Shown one piece after another: positions 24,555 to 35,266 of a stretch of DNA of 64,000 bases; the stretch's first letter is position 1; every line of letters begins with the position of its first letter. The stretch covers positions 1,418,001 to 1,482,000 of the forward strand of contig NC_025262.1 of the NCBI RefSeq assembly GCF_000740895.1. Reading direction: 5' to 3'. The translations under genes were made by a program, and so were the position numbers. The stretch comes from Theileria orientalis strain Shintoku (Eukaryota; Apicomplexa; Aconoidasida; Piroplasmida; Theileriidae). The notes below the pieces were generated by a model. That model was not told where the DNA came from. It saw only the letters and a program-made list of their open reading frames with translations, and ran no database searches.

Positions 24555-26666
24555 ATGAAGTTTCATATATTTTTGTTTTTTATTTATTTAAATTTGCCAA
24601 ACTATAATGCTCTGACTTTCAATTTGTCCAATGGTAGTTATTTGAGTACGTACCATAGCAAAGAAGAAGTTGGAGAAGTAGTAATTTACACATATAGACC
24701 GAATAATTCAATAACATCTATTAAATTTAGCGATGATCATTCTCTTAAATTACCTCGATCCAATAAAATTGTTAGGTTGATTATCATTACCAAAGATGAA
24801 GATATAAAGTTAATTCACATTACTTATGCTGATTTGTCAAATGATAATATACTTGATGATTTGTATTATCATAAAGTAAATGGCGAATTCGTTGAAATAC
24901 AACGTGATTTATTTTACTTTAACTATGTCAAACTATCACAAACATACAAAACTTTGAATCTCAGCTTTTTGTTAGGTGATTGGTTCCGTTGTTATGAAGG
25001 ACTAACAGAAAAGAAATTGTGTAATATTAATGATTATTATTTTCTACAGAAAATTGTAATAGGAGATAAAACCATCTGGGAAAACAATTCATATTTCAAA
25101 GTTTATTCAGTAGAAATTGGCATTAAAGAAGTCGAAGAAGAGGAATATTTACTTAGACTAAAACTATATTATTACTTAAAGAATGAACATAAAATTATTG
25201 AGCATGAGTTTCCAATAAGTAAAACCGAGGCTGAGGCAGTGAATAGATTTATTGAAAAACAGGAACGTAAGCCCAAAACTTTAATTCACATTCAAACACA
25301 AAGACCTAAAGTCGTTCATGTAATCGATAAAGAACCTTTAAAAGACATTAGACTTTACTTTGAATCTGATAACGCCGGTTCCAAAAATTGTAAAGTTCGA
25401 CACAATATATTACTTGGGTTAGATAATACTTATTACGAGCCAATTCCTGGAGCTGAAATTAAATGTATAAAAGAAGGAAATACAGTAATATGGTACCCGT
25501 CGGAACAATGCAAAAAGTTTATTCACGCTAGATTTACACGCCTCAAAGAAAGTCCTCTACTCTTAAACATTAGGTATATGAAAGAGAAAACACAATGCTA
25601 TTTCATAACAAAATTAGTTGAAATAAACGAATTTTTTATAAAAGAAAATAGTTGGAATACGATTTCTGAAGAGAAGTACAATAATAAAATACAATTTTTA
25701 ATGGAAAAAACATCAAAGCAAACAATGGACTCGGGTGTTTCTATTGATTATGTTCTTCCTCCTGAGGAACCTGAACCTGAAACTCAAAATATCCCTAAGG
25801 ATAAGAATAGATTGAAAGATGTGAAACTCGAATTGGATCCTCCAGATTCAAATGGCTATGTTAAATGCAGTTATCTGATGGATGGGCTGGATACATTCTT
25901 TTATCACCCCAAAGAAAACAAAGTCGTTAAGTCTGTTCTAGATGGTTCAGAAATAATATGGTCCTCCGAACCACAGTTCCCAAAAAAGTTAAAGCATGCT
26001 AAATTTGCTTACAAGGGTGATAGCCATATCTTTTTAACTGTTTTGTACTCGGAGATTGACCCAAAATCAAAGGACGCCAACAAAGAAGTGAACAAGAACT
26101 CTTACTTTGTTAAAAGAGATCAATGGTACAATTCTCCAGAAAATCAATTCTACGAACAATTTGACAAATTGAAAAACAGAGTCACAATGAGGGATGTCAT
26201 TCTTAACGAGAAAAAATCACTTGAGGAACACGTCACTGATTTAACTTTTACAACTCTAAAAACAGGTTGGTTTGATAAATTTAATCCTAGTAAACCAAAG
26301 GTTCAAATCATTCCCTTTGAATATAATATTCGAGACGAAAATCATGAACACTTACTAGTGGAAGTGAATTTAAACGAAAGATTTGCTATATATACTCCAG
26401 AAACGGGATATGCTTTAACTAGATTATTTGATGACAAAAGACTGATTTGGTACCAAGAACGAGACGGACTAGGTTGTACCACTTTTTATATAGATTTAAG
26501 CGGAAATTACCCTCTCCTACACTTGATGTTGGATGATCCAGTTGATTCCAACATTTATTACAAGAAAATTGATAGTAATTGGCACATCATTGATAAAAAG
26601 GAATATGAAGCTATTAGAAAACCAGCAAGTGGTCCAGCTGACCCAAATGATTTTTATACTGTGTAA
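24555..26666 (+). CDS. Secreted FAINT-domain protein 1
   Basis: Single-exon gene, 703 aa. The N-terminus MKFHIFLFFIYLNLPNYNA is a cleavable signal peptide. The rest contains about five FAINT (DUF529) repeats recognised by a basic or acidic patch followed by a conserved Trp: VIGDKTIWENN, IKEGNTVIWYPS, VLDGSEIIWSSE, LFDDKRLIWYQE. No C-terminal transmembrane segment or GPI signal is seen, so secretion is expected. FAINT proteins are a Theileria-expanded family often exported to host-cell compartments; the molecular function is unknown. This gene is clearly more AT-rich at third positions than the two FAINT genes after it. Confidence 0.85.
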   Translation: MKFHIFLFFIYLNLPNYNALTFNLSNGSYLSTYHSKEEVGEVVIYTYRPNNSITSIKFSDDHSLKLPRSNKIVRLIIITKDEDIKLIHITYADLSNDNILDDLYYHKVNGEFVEIQRDLFYFNYVKLSQTYKTLNLSFLLGDWFRCYEGLTEKKLCNINDYYFLQKIVIGDKTIWENNSYFKVYSVEIGIKEVEEEEYLLRLKLYYYLKNEHKIIEHEFPISKTEAEAVNRFIEKQERKPKTLIHIQTQRPKVVHVIDKEPLKDIRLYFESDNAGSKNCKVRHNILLGLDNTYYEPIPGAEIKCIKEGNTVIWYPSEQCKKFIHARFTRLKESPLLLNIRYMKEKTQCYFITKLVEINEFFIKENSWNTISEEKYNNKIQFLMEKTSKQTMDSGVSIDYVLPPEEPEPETQNIPKDKNRLKDVKLELDPPDSNGYVKCSYLMDGLDTFFYHPKENKVVKSVLDGSEIIWSSEPQFPKKLKHAKFAYKGDSHIFLTVLYSEIDPKSKDANKEVNKNSYFVKRDQWYNSPENQFYEQFDKLKNRVTMRDVILNEKKSLEEHVTDLTFTTLKTGWFDKFNPSKPKVQIIPFEYNIRDENHEHLLVEVNLNERFAIYTPETGYALTRLFDDKRLIWYQERDGLGCTTFYIDLSGNYPLLHLMLDDPVDSNIYYKKIDSNWHIIDKKEYEAIRKPASGPADPNDFYTV

Positions 26667-27067
26667 TATAATAAAAATTTGTGCACATACTATTTATTTG
26701 TATTAGATCGATCAAATACGATATAACGTCTATGAATAGATAATTATATGTCCTATATGATAAAATCTTTAAAATATTTCCATATTTACCATATTTAAAT
26801 ATTTTTATGGAATCCTAACCTTTGATGTCAGCGGAGGCTGAAATTATGATAAATAATAAAGGCAACTATAAGAATAATTTCCGGTCCATCCAATAGATTC
26901 GGATCAGATACGTTATTGTACAATTTTTCATCAAAATTGAATGAGTACATTTCTCAAAAACTAATATTTTGATCCCCCATGGGTATCTTAAAGATCTACA
27001 AATAGCCTTCGTCTTAACCGAGTTCAAATTAACTCGATGTCGAAATCATTTAGAGTCCTTAGCTGCA
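26667..27067. other. Intergenic spacer between FAINT genes 1 and 2
   Basis: About 400 nt of AT-rich sequence. It includes a 33-codon in-frame upstream extension from ATG 26969 that I regard as 5' UTR, because the next ATG opens a signal peptide. No other feature is seen. Confidence 0.5.
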
Positions 27068-28939
27068 ATGTATATTAGATTTTTGTTAGTTATAATATTT
27101 GCCCAGATTCTTGGGTCATTTTCTATTATTCATGTTGTTGATTTAAATGATCATGATTACAAAAAACTTTGCTACGAGCTAAATACCACTGGCAATTGCA
27201 CAACCTGCAAAATAAAAATTGATAAGGAAGACGGATTAATTATACTTGATTCATCCAAAACCGTATGGTCATCTGAACTGCATCATCAAGTAGTGAATCT
27301 AATTGTTTCATTTACGCCTGAAAAGGTCGAGCTCGTTAATATCCTGTTTCAAAATAAAGAGACAGATGATTTAGAGAACGTGTACTTTTACTATGGAGAG
27401 GAAGGTTTCACAAAAATTGATGAGAGTGTGTATCATTATATGTCATCAGTTTTAAGTGAAGATGCCCGATCCTTCGATGTGAATGCTCAGTATGGTGACT
27501 GGTTTGTAACAACAAACGGAGACGATCACAGAATCCACAGGATTAAACAAAGCATCCGAGTGAACAAGGTTGTTGATAAATCCACCGTGATCTGGAAGAA
27601 TGAAATGATGTACACTGTGACGAGTGTAAAGGTAAAGTTTAACGAAGATGAAGAGGCTGACTATTGTGAGATTTTCTGTTGTGATAAGAGCCTACAGCTC
27701 AGATACTGCTACTTAAAAGACGACTTTGGCTGGCATCATATTAACACCTATAACTATCCTGTAGTTACCTCTAGAATTAAACCAAAACGTAAAGAGCAGT
27801 TTGAGCAAGTTGCACTCAAAAACAGTCCAACACACGTTATGGTCGAAACGGGTGACCAAGAAAGCGACGAGGTCCAAGACATCATTAAACGTTACAAGTC
27901 TTCAGTTCTTCTTATATCTTTGAAAAAAACTTCTGAATCTCTAATTCCAAGGAACACAGACCTAGCCGAATACGTTATTTGCGGAATGAATTCCAAAGTC
28001 TACAGCACCTACAAAACCAGAGTTTCTCACGTCACCGACGGCAATGTTATACTCTGGAAAAGGGGCGAGAACGAAATTTTACACAAAGTCACCATGTACG
28101 AAAGCCATGACAAACGACACATACTCGTAGAACTAGAAATCTTGGTACTAACGCCCTTCCCGATGAAAACGGTGGAGGGCCTAAAGGCTAAACATAGGTA
28201 CAACCACAGCTATTTCGACTACACTCACTTCATAATGACTGGAACCAAATGGGAGGAATGCGGCAGAACCTACTTCATTCTTTTTATGCAGAACCTTGTG
28301 AGGATGTACATGGCCAAAAACCCGAATCTCACTTTCGACGGGTCTTTTGCCAACTTTTTCGAGTCGGTCTATTTGCCGCCCAAAGAAGTCAAAATTAAGA
28401 AAAGGGTTCGCCGAGACTCCTTCAGAAACCTCGTTAACGATGTCATTGAAAAATTATTTGTAGATTTCATTCCCGTTTGCTACGATTTAAAGGATTATCC
28501 CTTTAACATCTTCAACGTCAGACAACATTATTTTTCATCAAGCTTTCTGAAGTACGAAGTCAAAAACCCATACGTGGTCTACAGGATTATTGACAATGAT
28601 CAGGTAGTCTGGAACCAGACAGAAAACGGACTGGGGTGTAGGCAAATGTTTTACTTTTCTATCGAGGACGAGGCGTTTCTCCACTTGACAATCGATGCCA
28701 AAATTGACACAGATAAGTATTATCACAACAGGAAGGGGTATTGGCACGAGGTTGAGGAGGAGGAGCACATAAGCCTCATAAACATGAAGGCCAAAGAGTT
28801 CATCGGGAACAGATTTTTATACTCTGACAACACCTACGTTGTAGTCGAGGGTGACGAAGAGGAAGAACTAACAGTAAACCATGAGGAGGAGGACGATGAG
28901 TATCACACTTACGAGCTTGTTGGTGCAGCAAAATTCTAA
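27068..28939 (+). CDS. Secreted FAINT-domain protein 2
   Basis: Single-exon gene, 623 aa from ATG 27068. An in-frame ATG at 26969 would add 33 polar residues ahead of the signal peptide MYIRFLLVIIFAQILGSFS, so the later start is preferred. FAINT cores are LDSSKTVWSSE, VVDKSTVIWKNE, VTDGNVILWKRG and IIDNDQVVWNQT. Between the third and fourth lies a basic KIKKRVRRDSF linker that could be a protease site or nuclear-localisation-like patch. The C-terminus is acidic (EGDEEEELTVNHEEEDDE). No membrane anchor is seen. Base composition drifts within the gene, from AT-rich at the 5' end to C/G-ending codons at the 3' end. Function unknown. Confidence 0.84.
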   Translation: MYIRFLLVIIFAQILGSFSIIHVVDLNDHDYKKLCYELNTTGNCTTCKIKIDKEDGLIILDSSKTVWSSELHHQVVNLIVSFTPEKVELVNILFQNKETDDLENVYFYYGEEGFTKIDESVYHYMSSVLSEDARSFDVNAQYGDWFVTTNGDDHRIHRIKQSIRVNKVVDKSTVIWKNEMMYTVTSVKVKFNEDEEADYCEIFCCDKSLQLRYCYLKDDFGWHHINTYNYPVVTSRIKPKRKEQFEQVALKNSPTHVMVETGDQESDEVQDIIKRYKSSVLLISLKKTSESLIPRNTDLAEYVICGMNSKVYSTYKTRVSHVTDGNVILWKRGENEILHKVTMYESHDKRHILVELEILVLTPFPMKTVEGLKAKHRYNHSYFDYTHFIMTGTKWEECGRTYFILFMQNLVRMYMAKNPNLTFDGSFANFFESVYLPPKEVKIKKRVRRDSFRNLVNDVIEKLFVDFIPVCYDLKDYPFNIFNVRQHYFSSSFLKYEVKNPYVVYRIIDNDQVVWNQTENGLGCRQMFYFSIEDEAFLHLTIDAKIDTDKYYHNRKGYWHEVEEEEHISLINMKAKEFIGNRFLYSDNTYVVVEGDEEEELTVNHEEEDDEYHTYELVGAAKF

Positions 28940-29197
28940 GGTTATACACCAGTACGAGTATGGTGTATAAAGTCATGTGTAAGTGAAATAATTTCAAAAT
29001 ATGGATGGATTATAACACTCCAGGCGAAAAATACCTGAGAAATAACCATTCAATGTTTTACATATGTATTTGTGCATTTTAATGGCCATTTTATGTTATT
29101 TTAAAGACCATAGCAACGGCCTCCCCATATAACGGAAGGCTAAAGATCGAAATTTACACATACGTTTCCCAAATTTCTATTTCCATCATGTGACCAA

Positions 29198-31501
29198 ATG
29201 AGTCTGATCGCAGTAATTCTAGGAATCTATATAAACCTCGGGTGTGTGGCGTTAAGCACAGGAGTTATAGACATCTCTGACCCTAAATCCAGAGAATTGT
29301 TCTCGGGGCCCACGAAAATCGGCAACGCTCACTTCTATAAATACACATGTAACGACGACGGAAGTTACTCCAACGTCTTCGACAAAAACTTTCAAATCTT
29401 CCCCCTGAGGGCACACACGAGACTGGTGAACATAGTCCTGGCCTGCAAAGAAAAGGACGCGGAGCTCCTGCAGCTGATGTACTGCGACGTCAAAAAGGAC
29501 CTCAGGCTAAACAACCTGTACTATAGAAAGTCGGAGGAAGCCTGGAACCTGATAGATCAAGCAACGTACAAGTCGGAGCTGTCAAACCTGAAGAATAACT
29601 ACGTGTCGTTCCAGCTTAACGAAGAGGAGCACGTGGGATTCAAGAAGGTGAAGTCGGCAGAAGAGGACGGCTACGACTCATACGTGCTGGAAGAAGAGTA
29701 CGAAATGGACAAAGTGTACGAAAATAAGCTGGTGGTCTGGGAGAGCGACCCGAACTACACATTTAAGTCGCTGGACCTGGCGAAGACGAAGGACGGCACG
29801 GAGCAGCTGAGAATACAGTTCTCGAACTACTGCTCGGAGGTCTCGCAGTTCTACAAAGTGTCGGCAGGAAGATGGGTCCTCGACATAGGAACGAGGAGAG
29901 TGGACCTGCGCTCACTGTACACGCACGGCAGCGAGAGAAATGAAGGACACGGAAGGACGAAGGAGGAGGAGGCCTCGGACGCGGAGTACATGGGGTCGGT
30001 GCTGAAGGAGTACGACGAGGACAACGAGTACGAGGACCCAGTGACAATCTCAGCCTCGGACCTGTGCGACGTGGAAATGGGCTTCGGAGAAGTGGAGTTC
30101 AACGTGAGCTTCACGAAGGGAAGTAACCCGGAAATGACAGTGAGGCACTACACGACCTACGAAATATCCAACTACGAGTTCCTGACGCTGCGAGGAGCGC
30201 GACTCAACTGGGTCAGAGACGGAGAGTGGCAAATACTGGACAGAGAGGAGGACGACCAGTGGTTCTACAACGCAAAGCTGGCCTTCGTGCCTGAGCACGA
30301 CGTGGCGACGGTGGCGCTGACGACGATTCGAATGAAGGAGGGAGCGTGCGACGAGGAAACGAAGAAGTGCAAACTCGCACCCTTCAGCTTCAAGCACTTC
30401 TTCCACAAGAAGAAGGCGACGGTGTGGTCCTGCCTGGAGCAGTTTCCCTACTACTACGAAATGAACACGCTGGTGGAGGTGGCCTCGCAGCTGACGATGA
30501 AGAGGATGTACGAGTCGCCGCCAGTGACGCCGACGCACGTGCCCTCGACGATGTACCTGGACTACGGAGGAAAGGTGCCCTTCACGTACGAGATCAACAA
30601 CCCATTCGAAAACAGGCTCACGCAGGACCTGCTGCACACGGACCCGGACTTCATAAGGCTGAGGCCGAAGGAGGGCACAGTGATGAACGCAGTGGTCGAC
30701 GGAGCCTCTTTGCTGTGGGAGCAGAAGGAGGCGGGCAACGGCGTCCTCATGATCTACGTCTACAAGTCGGAGAATAACCTGGTGGCGCACCTGGTGGTGG
30801 ACTCGGCGACGGAGCCGCACCTGTTCATAAAGCAGCACAGGGGCAGGTGGCATTTTATAGACAAGGAGGAGTACGAGAGCCTGAAGGACGCGCCGATGGT
30901 GCCGAAGAAGGCGGGCCTCTTCAAAAAGCAGGAGACCCAAGTGAAGGTGGTGGACGAGTACTCGCTGGACCCGGACTCGGAATTGGAGGTGGCGCCGGAA
31001 GCGGCTGACTCCGATTCCGGGTCGCCATCGGATCCACCAGCGCCAGGGTCGGCGGATGCTGAAGGGGACTCTGCAGCCGCAGAAGCAAAGGCGGAAGCTT
31101 CCGAAAAGCCATCGGAGTACGACGACTTTTACATCAGCGACTCCCGTGCTGGCGACTCACATCAGAGGGCGAAGTGTCCTTTTGGTCATGGTTCAACAGA
31201 CACAGCTGACAGCCACCATAACACCGCCAATGATAGTCACAATAATAACGACACCCATAACAGCCACCACAGCGCCCATAATCAATCACAAAAGTACCCT
31301 CGCAACGCCGTTTCAGCATTTACTACGGACTTCATGTTTGATACGGACGACGAGTTTGAACCTCCCAAACGTCCCGTTAAAATTAAACGGTCATCAATAA
31401 AGAACCAAGCTCCGCGGAAATCAGTAACGATCGACATATCTGACGACTCGGAAGACGAGCGCGGACCAGGATCTCCAGCAGCTGACGAAGAAGAGTTGTA
31501 A
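29198..31501 (+). CDS. Secreted FAINT-domain protein 3 with acidic/His-rich tail
   Basis: Single-exon gene, 767 aa. The signal peptide is MSLIAVILGIYINLGCVALS. FAINT-like cores include VYENKLVVWESD, LRGARLNWVRDG and, near residues 490-510, VVDGASLLWEQK. The last 200 residues are low complexity: Ala/Asp/Ser/Pro-rich, then Asn/His-rich (SHNNNDTHNSHHSAHNQSQK), then basic and acidic patches around KRPVKIKRSSIKNQ that could serve as a nuclear signal, which is inference. Codons are strongly C/G-ending, unlike the first FAINT gene of the cluster. The motif cctccccatataac lies at 29120-29133, about 65 nt upstream of the start. No transmembrane anchor is seen. Confidence 0.84.
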   Translation: MSLIAVILGIYINLGCVALSTGVIDISDPKSRELFSGPTKIGNAHFYKYTCNDDGSYSNVFDKNFQIFPLRAHTRLVNIVLACKEKDAELLQLMYCDVKKDLRLNNLYYRKSEEAWNLIDQATYKSELSNLKNNYVSFQLNEEEHVGFKKVKSAEEDGYDSYVLEEEYEMDKVYENKLVVWESDPNYTFKSLDLAKTKDGTEQLRIQFSNYCSEVSQFYKVSAGRWVLDIGTRRVDLRSLYTHGSERNEGHGRTKEEEASDAEYMGSVLKEYDEDNEYEDPVTISASDLCDVEMGFGEVEFNVSFTKGSNPEMTVRHYTTYEISNYEFLTLRGARLNWVRDGEWQILDREEDDQWFYNAKLAFVPEHDVATVALTTIRMKEGACDEETKKCKLAPFSFKHFFHKKKATVWSCLEQFPYYYEMNTLVEVASQLTMKRMYESPPVTPTHVPSTMYLDYGGKVPFTYEINNPFENRLTQDLLHTDPDFIRLRPKEGTVMNAVVDGASLLWEQKEAGNGVLMIYVYKSENNLVAHLVVDSATEPHLFIKQHRGRWHFIDKEEYESLKDAPMVPKKAGLFKKQETQVKVVDEYSLDPDSELEVAPEAADSDSGSPSDPPAPGSADAEGDSAAAEAKAEASEKPSEYDDFYISDSRAGDSHQRAKCPFGHGSTDTADSHHNTANDSHNNNDTHNSHHSAHNQSQKYPRNAVSAFTTDFMFDTDDEFEPPKRPVKIKRSSIKNQAPRKSVTIDISDDSEDERGPGSPAADEEEL

Positions 31502-31987
31502 ACAGCCACTGACCAAGTGACGACTCTTTACGTTGGCGCCAGGGCAACAACGTGGACTCCACATGCCAGAGTTAAACGACCAGTAGATCGCAGCAACATA
31601 GCATTATTTAAAAAACTAACCGTTAATGTTTTTTTCGACAAATGGACGCAAATAACACTTCATTAAACATTAGTATAACATCGTGAGCCGTATAACATTG
31701 TAGCATGGTAATATAGCAGAACATGGCGTACCACAGCTCAGAATAACATGGCTTACCAAGGTAAAACATGTTGTAATAGAACACAGTAAAACATGGTTTA
31801 TATAATAACAATTCATAATATACGATACTGTGGCATAGTATTAGATATCTTAGCATAGCATGAGATACCGTAGCTTAGTATTAGATATAGCATAAGTTAC
31901 AGTAACATAATATAAGATGCTGTAGCATAGCATAACATACCGTAGCATTTAAAAGTATATAGTGGCATAATACAAAAGGTTATTAAA
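31502..31987. repeat. Degenerate TAGCATAGCATAA repeats between convergent genes
   Basis: The spacer after the FAINT cluster contains loosely repeated 20-30 bp words such as agcatagcataacataccgt and gtattagatat, densest at 31800-31960. It lies between the 3' ends of the FAINT gene and the helicase gene. No coding potential is seen. Confidence 0.55.
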
Positions 31988-34900
31988 TTAGCGCTTGCGC
32001 ACTATTATCTTAGATCGGTTGGGAGCGCCACGCTTGGCGATCTTCGCCATGCGCTTCTTCATGTACTCGGACTTGCTGAGCCTCTTCGCCTTCTTCTTGA
32101 GCGTCTTCTTCTTCGCGGGCCTCGACGAGTCGTGGTTCGGGTTCGTGAGCTTGTTGAGGATCCTGACCTGCTTGTGCGTCAGCTTCTCGTTGGCCTCGAA
32201 GGCGTCGATGACGCCGCTGTGCTTGGGGAACATGGCCTTGAGCTCGCCGAGGTCGACGTCGTCGAGGCCGGACTTGACCTTGGGGCCCTTGGGGGCGTCG
32301 CCGGCGGCAGTGCTGACGTTCTCCAACTCGCCCACGTGCTGAATTCTGCGCGACGACTTCTTCATCCACTTCTTAAAGAGGCTCTTGTTCTCCATCTCCC
32401 CGCTCTTCCCTGACGAGCCGCCCTTGCCACTGCCCTTACCGCTTTTAGAGAGGCCCTTAGCTCCCTTGCCGCTTCCGCCTGCGGATGCCGCCGATGCCTT
32501 CGACACCACCTTGTTGTTGTTGAAGACGTCCACCGTCACCTGCTGATACTTCTTCGTGTTACGGTTCCAGACCTGCTTCGTCAAGTAGCGTTTCTTTTTC
32601 ATCAGGTCCTCGTTGTCAGGCGTGATGTCCAGGACCAGGTTACTCATGTCGCCTTCGTTTTCCTCGCCCACGAGTGCGTCCCTGTCTCCTGCCTTAACCA
32701 GCGAGTCCTCCTTGCTGCTGACCTTGAAGACGCTGAAGTCCTTCAGACTGCTCACGTTGAAGTTCGACATCTTGAACTGCTTCATGTAGTTTATCGAGTC
32801 CTGGTTTATGTTCAACCTCGTGATTTTAGAGTCCGGCCTGTAGCTCTCCAGGTACTTCAAGTAGTCCTTCTCAGTCACCTCAGGCTTGCTTGTCTCTCTA
32901 TTGTTTTCATCTTCGTAGTGCTTAGGTGAATCATCCTCGGAATCATGTTTTACGGATTCGTCACCGGCATCCAATTTTACAGAAACACCACGTGTGTCGT
33001 GTATTGCAGTATCGTCGTCGGCATCCAATTTTACAGCATCGTCTGCGATATCAAGTTTTACGGATTCATAGTCGGCACCAAATTTTACAGAAGCGGCTCC
33101 GTCAAGCTTTGCAGAAACACCAGCAGCATCACTTGAACTGGACGCGTCCTTGCTCTGCGAGTAGTCTCTGTGATACAGCTGAAACAGCTGCTGATTCGTG
33201 TACGTTTTAAAAAACTGGTTTGACAGCTGTATGTACTGGTGACTTGGGTTTGGCCTCGTCTTATAGTACAGGTTATACGAGTTATTCATACTCTTGTACA
33301 GTGCCGCCAACTCCACGTCTTCACTTATCTTAGTATTCACGTGCTCCACCAAATAGTTCAGAGAGTCGCACGATCCCAGTAAGCAGTAGTTGTTATCCAG
33401 GTTCCCAGTGTAACTTTCAACCACTATTTTGTCATTATCTACCTTAATCACGTCGTAACTATCCATTTTCGTAGACTCTGGACCGGCATCACCTGCTGTA
33501 CCAGTATGGCCAGTACTGATAGTGTTATTGGTGTTAGTACTGCTAGTGATATTGGAGGTACTATTTGTGTTACCACTATCGTTACTGCTAGTGTTACTGC
33601 TATCGTTACTGCTAATGTTAGTGTTACTGCTACTATTGCTACTGCTACTATTACTAATAATACCGCCATTCAACTCTCTAGATTTATTACTCTTCAGCAC
33701 GAGATGCCTGTTAAATTTTTGCAGTATTTGCAACAGGTACGACATGTCCTTGTTTATCAATATTGACACTGATTTGCCCTGACGCCCTGCCCTTGCAGTC
33801 CTCCCTACTCTGTGCACAAACAGCTTCGTCGAGTACGGGAAGTCGTAGTTGATCACCAGGTCCACGAACGGTATGTCCAGGCCTCTTGACGCCAGGTCCG
33901 TGACCACCAGTATCTTCGTCTTCCCTCCTCTGAACCTACTCATTTCTATCATCCTCGCGTTCATCTCCATTGAGCCGTATATGCAGGATATACTGTAATT
34001 CATTCCACCCAGTAGGCTTCTGAAAAACTCAACGTGGTGCCTCGTGGCCACAAACAGTATACACTTAAGCCCCTAATAGCAATTGTTAATCCGTTAACTA
34101 ATCAACATATAAACTAATTAAACACCAAATTCGCAATCATCCTACCTTATGTGTGTTCAGGACCCTAATCAACGTGGCAATCTTCTCTTCACTCCTACAG
34201 ATTTATTAGAAAGGTGCACACACAACTACTACCTAAACTAATGTACTAATACACACCTCGAGTACACAAACGTCAGTTCCAACTGCTCGTTGATTTGTAA
34301 GTCCTGCTCAATTTTCGTTATTTTGGGATCATTTAACCCGAACGCTATGAACTCCGACACCTGTGTCGGCAGCGTTGCGCTCACCAGTATGACTTGTCTC
34401 ATTTTCGGGAGCTGCGAAAATACCTTGTATAGGTCCGGCAGGAATCCCATCTCAAACAACTTGTCCGCCTCGTCGATCACTAAGTGGTTTATAAGCGACA
34501 GGCTGAAACTCTTCTCCACCAGGTGCTGAGCCAGCCTTCCGGGCGTTGCGATAACTATGTCAGGGTTGAAGCTGAGGGACCCGAATTGCGTTTCCAGCGA
34601 TTTGCCTCCGATCAGCGTCGCGTGCCTCAGCCGATCTGCCTGGTTCGAGAAGTTTATGAACTTTTTCAGCACACTCTCAACTTGCAGAGCCAGCTCTCTT
34701 GTCGGAAGCAGGATCAAGCACCGGGTTCCTACAATTTTCGAGTGGACTTCCAACAGCTGGACAATGGGCGCTAAGTAGGCTATGGTCTTCCCCGAGCCGG
34801 TTCTTGCGATACAAACTACATCTGATTTGTTCAGAACATGAGGAATCGTCTTCCTTTGAATTGAAGAAGGCTGGTTGTACTTAAATTTTCTCTGCAACGT

Positions 34901-34999
34901 CAAGCAAATGGCTTTATTAAGGCCCAAAACGCCAAAAGCGCCAACTCCTTCACCCTTCTTGACCTTCTTTTTACTACTTATTTTCAAATCTTCATCCAT
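31988..34999 (-). CDS. DEAD-box ATP-dependent RNA helicase, Dbp10/DDX54 type
   Basis: Nucleolar RNA helicase of 60S ribosome assembly. Three exons: 34999-34257, 34194-34146, 34072-31988 (958 aa). Helicase motifs in order: Q motif region [12 protein letters not shown], Walker [24 protein letters not shown] in [36 protein letters not shown]. Downstream there is an Asn/Ser/Thr-rich insertion (about residues 405-465), an acidic and repetitive Ala/Val/Lys/Leu/Asp segment, a [20 protein letters not shown] stretch typical of the Dbp10 C-terminal domain, and a highly basic C-terminus ([20 protein letters not shown]). The first Met precedes [13 protein letters not shown]. It is divergent from the IF-2 gene 267 bp away. 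Confidence 0.92.
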
Positions 35000-35266
35000 A
35001 ACTATATTATTTAAGTCTATATTACATTTTAAAATTACTATTGTGCGATAAAACTAATGTGCAAATCATACACAATATCCAGATTCCATATCATGAAATT
35101 AAATGGTAATATGTGAAAAATATAAAATTTACATATAAAAAATAAATTTTTGTAAAAAAAAACTAAATTCGATTAAATTAAGTGACTTCAAGTAGTGCTG
35201 AAATAGCAGGCACGTTTTAAATAATGAAAGCTATTTTCCCAAATTTAAAATGTAAAATATGTAATA

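Noticed and set aside
26969..27067. Upstream ATG of FAINT gene 2
   Set aside because: It would place 33 polar residues before an obvious signal peptide; the ATG at 27068 is more likely the start.
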